The notes under the pieces were generated by a model, which was given only the letters and a program-made list of their open reading frames with translations, did not search any database and was not told where the DNA came from. The position numbers and the translations under genes are program-made. A stretch of 64,000 bases of DNA, taken from RHKX01 sp963820055 (lineage in GTDB: Bacteria; Actinomycetota; Thermoleophilia; Solirubrobacterales; 70-9). The stretch lies in the NCBI GenBank assembly GCA_963820055.1, contig CAWFYJ010000006.1, positions 62,001 through 126,000 on the forward strand, written 5' to 3'. Each line of letters starts with the position of its first letter. Positions within the stretch are counted from its first letter, which is position 1. Positions 61,730 through 64,000 of this stretch are shown here, piece after piece.

Positions 61730-62425
61730 GTGGCGGCCGCAGTCTCACACAAGCCCACCCGACGAGAGCTACGCGACGGCTCGGTGATCGAGCTGCGCGA
61801 GGTGCGTCCGTCCGACAGGGAGGCGCTGGCGGCGGGCTTCGCCCGGCTCAGTCCGGAGTCGCGCTACCGGCGGTTCTTCTCGTCGCTCGACCGGCTCTCG
61901 GCCACCGACCTCGCCTACCTGACCGAGGTCGACCACCGCGACCACGAGGCGGTGATCGCCTTCGACCTCGACGGCGAGCCGGTCGGCGTCGCCCGCTACG
62001 TCCGCAGCGACCAGCCCGACACCGCCGAGGTGGCGGTCGTAGTGGTCGACGACTGGCAGGGAAAGGGAGCCGGTACGGCGCTGCTGGAGCGGCTGACCGA
62101 GCGCGCCGCCGAGAACGGGGTCGAGCGGTTCATGGCGCTCGTCCTCCAGGAGAACGCGGAAGCGATCGAGCTGTTCCGCTCGATCGACACGAAGACCACG
62201 GGACCGACCCGGACGCCGGACGGCTATCTCGAGCTGATCCTCGAGGTCTCGCCCGGGCCGGTGCACGGCACCGCCCTCGGGCGGGCGCTGCGGACGGCGG
62301 CGGCCGGGAGGGTCGTCATCCACCCCTGGCAGCTGATCAAGGACCGCCTCCAGGCGCTGCAGCGCTCGGCCGGCCGTCCCGAGGAGGGGCCGCCGGGGGA
62401 AATGGAAAACCGACCTGATCGCTAG
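61730..62425 (+). CDS. GNAT-family N-acetyltransferase
   Basis: A 231-residue protein with a GNAT domain. VIELREVRPSDREALAAGF is motif C. AEVAVVVVDDWQGKGAGTALLERL contains the acetyl-CoA loop (Q-G-K-G-A-G). ERFMALVLQENAEAIELFRS is motif B. SRYRRFFSSLDRLS is typical of the subgroup also found attached to acyl-CoA synthetase-like proteins (Pat-type). A 55-residue C-terminal extension is of unknown role. GTG 61730 is the start. It could acetylate protein lysines, but small molecules are equally possible. It precedes the rrf2-suf cluster by 10 bases. Confidence 0.85.
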   Translation: MAAAVSHKPTRRELRDGSVIELREVRPSDREALAAGFARLSPESRYRRFFSSLDRLSATDLAYLTEVDHRDHEAVIAFDLDGEPVGVARYVRSDQPDTAEVAVVVVDDWQGKGAGTALLERLTERAAENGVERFMALVLQENAEAIELFRSIDTKTTGPTRTPDGYLELILEVSPGPVHGTALGRALRTAAAGRVVIHPWQLIKDRLQALQRSAGRPEEGPPGEMENRPDR

Positions 62426-62435
62426 GATTTGGTCA

Positions 62436-62906
62436 ATGCTGTTTTCGACCAAAGCCGAATACGGGGTGCGATTGATGGTCGCCCTCGGTCGCCGGGAGGG
62501 CGAGCGACCCGTCGCTCTCGCCTCCCTCGCGGACTCCGAGACCCTCCCCCTCTCGTACCTCGAGCATCTCGTCGCGAAGCTGCGGGATGCCGGCCTGGTC
62601 AGCTCCCAGCGCGGCGCCCACGGCGGCTACCGCCTGGCGATGCCGGCAGAGGACATCCGGATGCTCGAAGTCGTCGAAGCGCTGGAGGGGCCGATCGCCC
62701 CGATGGACTGCTTCGTCGACGGCGACGTCGGCCGGATCCTCTGCTCGCACGAGTCCGACGGCGACGCGGCCTGCTCGACGAAGCTGCTCTGGACCAGGGT
62801 CCACGGCGGCATCACGCGGGCGCTCGCCGGAACGACGCTCGCCGAGCTGATCGAGTTCGAGAACCGTGACAAGAAGCTGAAAACCGTCGCGGCCGGCGCT
62901 GCCTGA
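62436..62906 (+). CDS. Rrf2-family regulator with three cysteines, suf operon
   Basis: A 156-residue winged-helix regulator. MLFSTKAEYGVRLMVALGRR and SSQRGAHGGYRLAMP are family marks. Cys92, Cys103 and Cys113 lie in the loop that holds the Fe-S cluster in IscR-like regulators (C-x10-C-x9-C). Placed directly before sufC, it most likely senses Fe-S status and represses the suf operon, as SufR or IscR do. It differs from the cysteine-free Rrf2 at 9664. Confidence 0.92.
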   Translation: MLFSTKAEYGVRLMVALGRREGERPVALASLADSETLPLSYLEHLVAKLRDAGLVSSQRGAHGGYRLAMPAEDIRMLEVVEALEGPIAPMDCFVDGDVGRILCSHESDGDAACSTKLLWTRVHGGITRALAGTTLAELIEFENRDKKLKTVAAGAA

Positions 62907-62942
62907 GCGCCGCCGCCCGAACGCAACGAACTGGAGTCCCAA

Positions 62943-63707
62943 TTGGCTGATCTCGAGATCAAGAACCTGCACGTGTCCGCCGAGGACAAGGCGATCCTCA
63001 AGGGCCTCAACCTCGAGGTGAGTCGCGGCGAGGTCCACGCCCTGATGGGCCCGAACGGGTCCGGCAAGTCGACGCTGGCCAACTCGATCATGGGCCACCC
63101 CGCCCTCGAGGTCACCGACGGGACGATCAACTTCGACGGCGACGACGTCACCGAGGCGGCACCCGACGAGCGCTCGCGCGCCGGCCTCTTCATGGCCTTC
63201 CAGTACCCCGTCGCCGTCCCCGGCGTGACCGTCGCCAAGTACCTGCGGATGATCGTCAACGCCCGCCGCGAGGCCCAGGGCGAGCGGGAGATCAAGCTCA
63301 AGGACTTCGCCCGGACGACGCAGGAGGCGATGGAGATGATGGACATCCCCCGCGAGTTCTCCAGCCGCTACCTCAACGACGGCTTCTCCGGCGGCGAGAA
63401 GAAGCGCATGGAGATGCTCCAGATGGCGCTGCTGAAGCCCAAGATCGCCGTGCTCGACGAGACCGACTCAGGTCTCGACATCGACGCGCTCCGCACCGTC
63501 GCCGAGGGCGTCAACCGCTTCGCCGGTCCCGACATGGGCGTCCTGATCATCACCCACTACCAGCGGATCCTTCACATGGTCGAGCCCGACCGCGTGCACG
63601 TGATGTACGAGGGGCGGATCGTCAAGGAGGGCGGCCCCGAGCTCGTCAGCGAGCTCGAGGACAAGGGCTACGGCTGGATCAAGGAGGAGGTCGCGGCGAG
63701 CGCCTGA
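62943..63707 (+). CDS. sufC: Fe-S cluster assembly ATPase SufC
   Basis: A 254-residue ABC-type ATPase of the SUF machine. Walker A MGPNGSGKSTLANSIMGH, Q-loop FMAFQYPVAVPGVT, signature GFSGGEKKRMEMLQMAL, Walker B IAVLDETDSGLDIDAL and switch IITHYQRIL are all in the SufC form (LDETDSGLD is diagnostic). It energises the SufB-SufD scaffold. TTG 62943 starts it, with GGAG eight bases upstream. Neither sufB nor sufD precedes it here. Confidence 0.95.
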   Translation: MADLEIKNLHVSAEDKAILKGLNLEVSRGEVHALMGPNGSGKSTLANSIMGHPALEVTDGTINFDGDDVTEAAPDERSRAGLFMAFQYPVAVPGVTVAKYLRMIVNARREAQGEREIKLKDFARTTQEAMEMMDIPREFSSRYLNDGFSGGEKKRMEMLQMALLKPKIAVLDETDSGLDIDALRTVAEGVNRFAGPDMGVLIITHYQRILHMVEPDRVHVMYEGRIVKEGGPELVSELEDKGYGWIKEEVAASA

Positions 63708-63729
63708 GCGCTCGGCCGCGCCGCAGCAG

Positions 63730-64000
63730 ATGGCGTCCGTCGCTTCCGATCGCAACGCGACCGCGCTCGATGTCGAGCGCATCCGGCAGTCGTTCCCGAC
63801 GCTGAGCCGGATGATCGGCGACGAGCATCTCGTCTACCTCGATTCCGGCGCCAGTGCCCAGCGTGTGCTCGCCTCGATCGAGGCCGTCGACCGTTACGAG
63901 CGGCGCAACCACTCGAACGTCCATCGCGGCTCGCACACGCTCTCCGGCGAGGCCACAGCCGCCTACGAGGGTGCACGGGCGACGGTCGCCGACCACCTCG
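63730..64000 (+). CDS. sufS: cysteine desulfurase SufS, N-terminal part
   Basis: The first 90 residues of a class V aminotransferase-fold desulfurase run off the right edge. DVERIRQSFPTLSRMIGDEH, YLDSGASAQRVLASIEAV (family norm L-D-N-A-A-T-x-Q-K-P) and NHSNVHRGSHTLSGEATAAY (family N-x-N-V-H-R-G-x-H) identify SufS. It takes sulfur from cysteine for Fe-S assembly. The PLP lysine and catalytic cysteine are outside the window. ATG 63730 is 22 bases after sufC, so it is in the same operon. Confidence 0.92.
   Translation, partial: MASVASDRNATALDVERIRQSFPTLSRMIGDEHLVYLDSGASAQRVLASIEAVDRYERRNHSNVHRGSHTLSGEATAAYEGARATVADHL

Overview
The window is high-GC chromosomal DNA, and its gene content points to an actinobacterium, most likely class Thermoleophilia / order Solirubrobacterales. 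The evidence is an actinobacterial-type LexA box in front of lexA, a CysO/CysM/Mec-type cysteine pathway, DUF1501/DUF1800 secreted proteins, frequent GTG and TTG starts, and four-base (ATGA, GTGA, TTGA) or one-base (TGATG) gene overlaps. This placement is inference; there is no 16S gene here. I see no prophage, insertion sequence, integrase or CRISPR array. It reads as core chromosome with one polysaccharide island and one palindrome-rich intergenic gap.

Layout. 0-3.4 kb: the 3' end of a YyaL-type thioredoxin-domain gene, then a translationally coupled minus-strand operon DUF1800-DUF1501-cupredoxin. 3.5-6.2 kb: SnoaL-like protein, glutamine synthetase and a carboxymuconolactone-decarboxylase-like gene behind a promoter with a palindromic operator. 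6.2-8 kb: a strong hairpin, RNase P RNA (minus), a zinc-ribbon protein, lexA with its SOS box and tRNA-Leu(GAG). 8-14 kb: secreted GH5 glycosidase, a cysteine-free Rrf2 regulator and a complete sulfate importer (sbp-cysT-cysW-cysA). 14-20.6 kb: a solute-binding lipoprotein, secG and a system-I cytochrome c maturation set (ccmE-ccmF-CcmI-like on minus; ccmG-ccmH on plus), separated by an SDR gene, hairpins and tRNA-Gly(CCC). 20.6-31 kb: secreted Ig-like protein, a roadblock mini-operon, CDF transporter-rdgB-rph operon, a lone Flp-type pilin, a long coiled-coil protein, HDAC-like deacetylase and nadB. 31-42.4 kb: hydantoinase A/B, DUF1802, DUF1152, GDPD, endonuclease IV, cupin and penicillin acylase. 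42.4-42.9 kb: noncoding palindromes. 43-48.3 kb: degenerate zincin-like protein, DUF2007-like protein, Mec, CysM and an amino-acid ABC transporter. 48.4-55.5 kb: a polysaccharide locus (glycosyltransferase, sugar-1-P transferase, O-antigen ligase) bracketed by two paralogous glycosidases. 55.5-64 kb: CysO-like sulfur carrier, PhyH dioxygenase, rhodanese-MoeB protein, HtpX, a NarL-type two-component pair, methyltransferase, GNAT, and rrf2-sufC-sufS running off the end.

Sulfur metabolism runs through the window: sulfate import (10-14 kb), the protein-thiocarboxylate cysteine route (CysO at 55.5 kb, its activating rhodanese-E1 protein at 57 kb, CysM and the JAMM protease Mec at 44-45.6 kb), Fe-S assembly (62-64 kb) and two Rrf2 regulators. 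cysM and the rhodanese-E1 gene lie 12.5 kb apart but carry the same 14-bp palindrome directly against their start codons and over the -10, so they look co-regulated.

Eight genes or gene parts become continuous only if a single extra base is removed. All events go in the same direction and several fall in short G/C runs. I read these mainly as sequence errors rather than gene decay, but they are annotated as broken because that is what the sequence shows.
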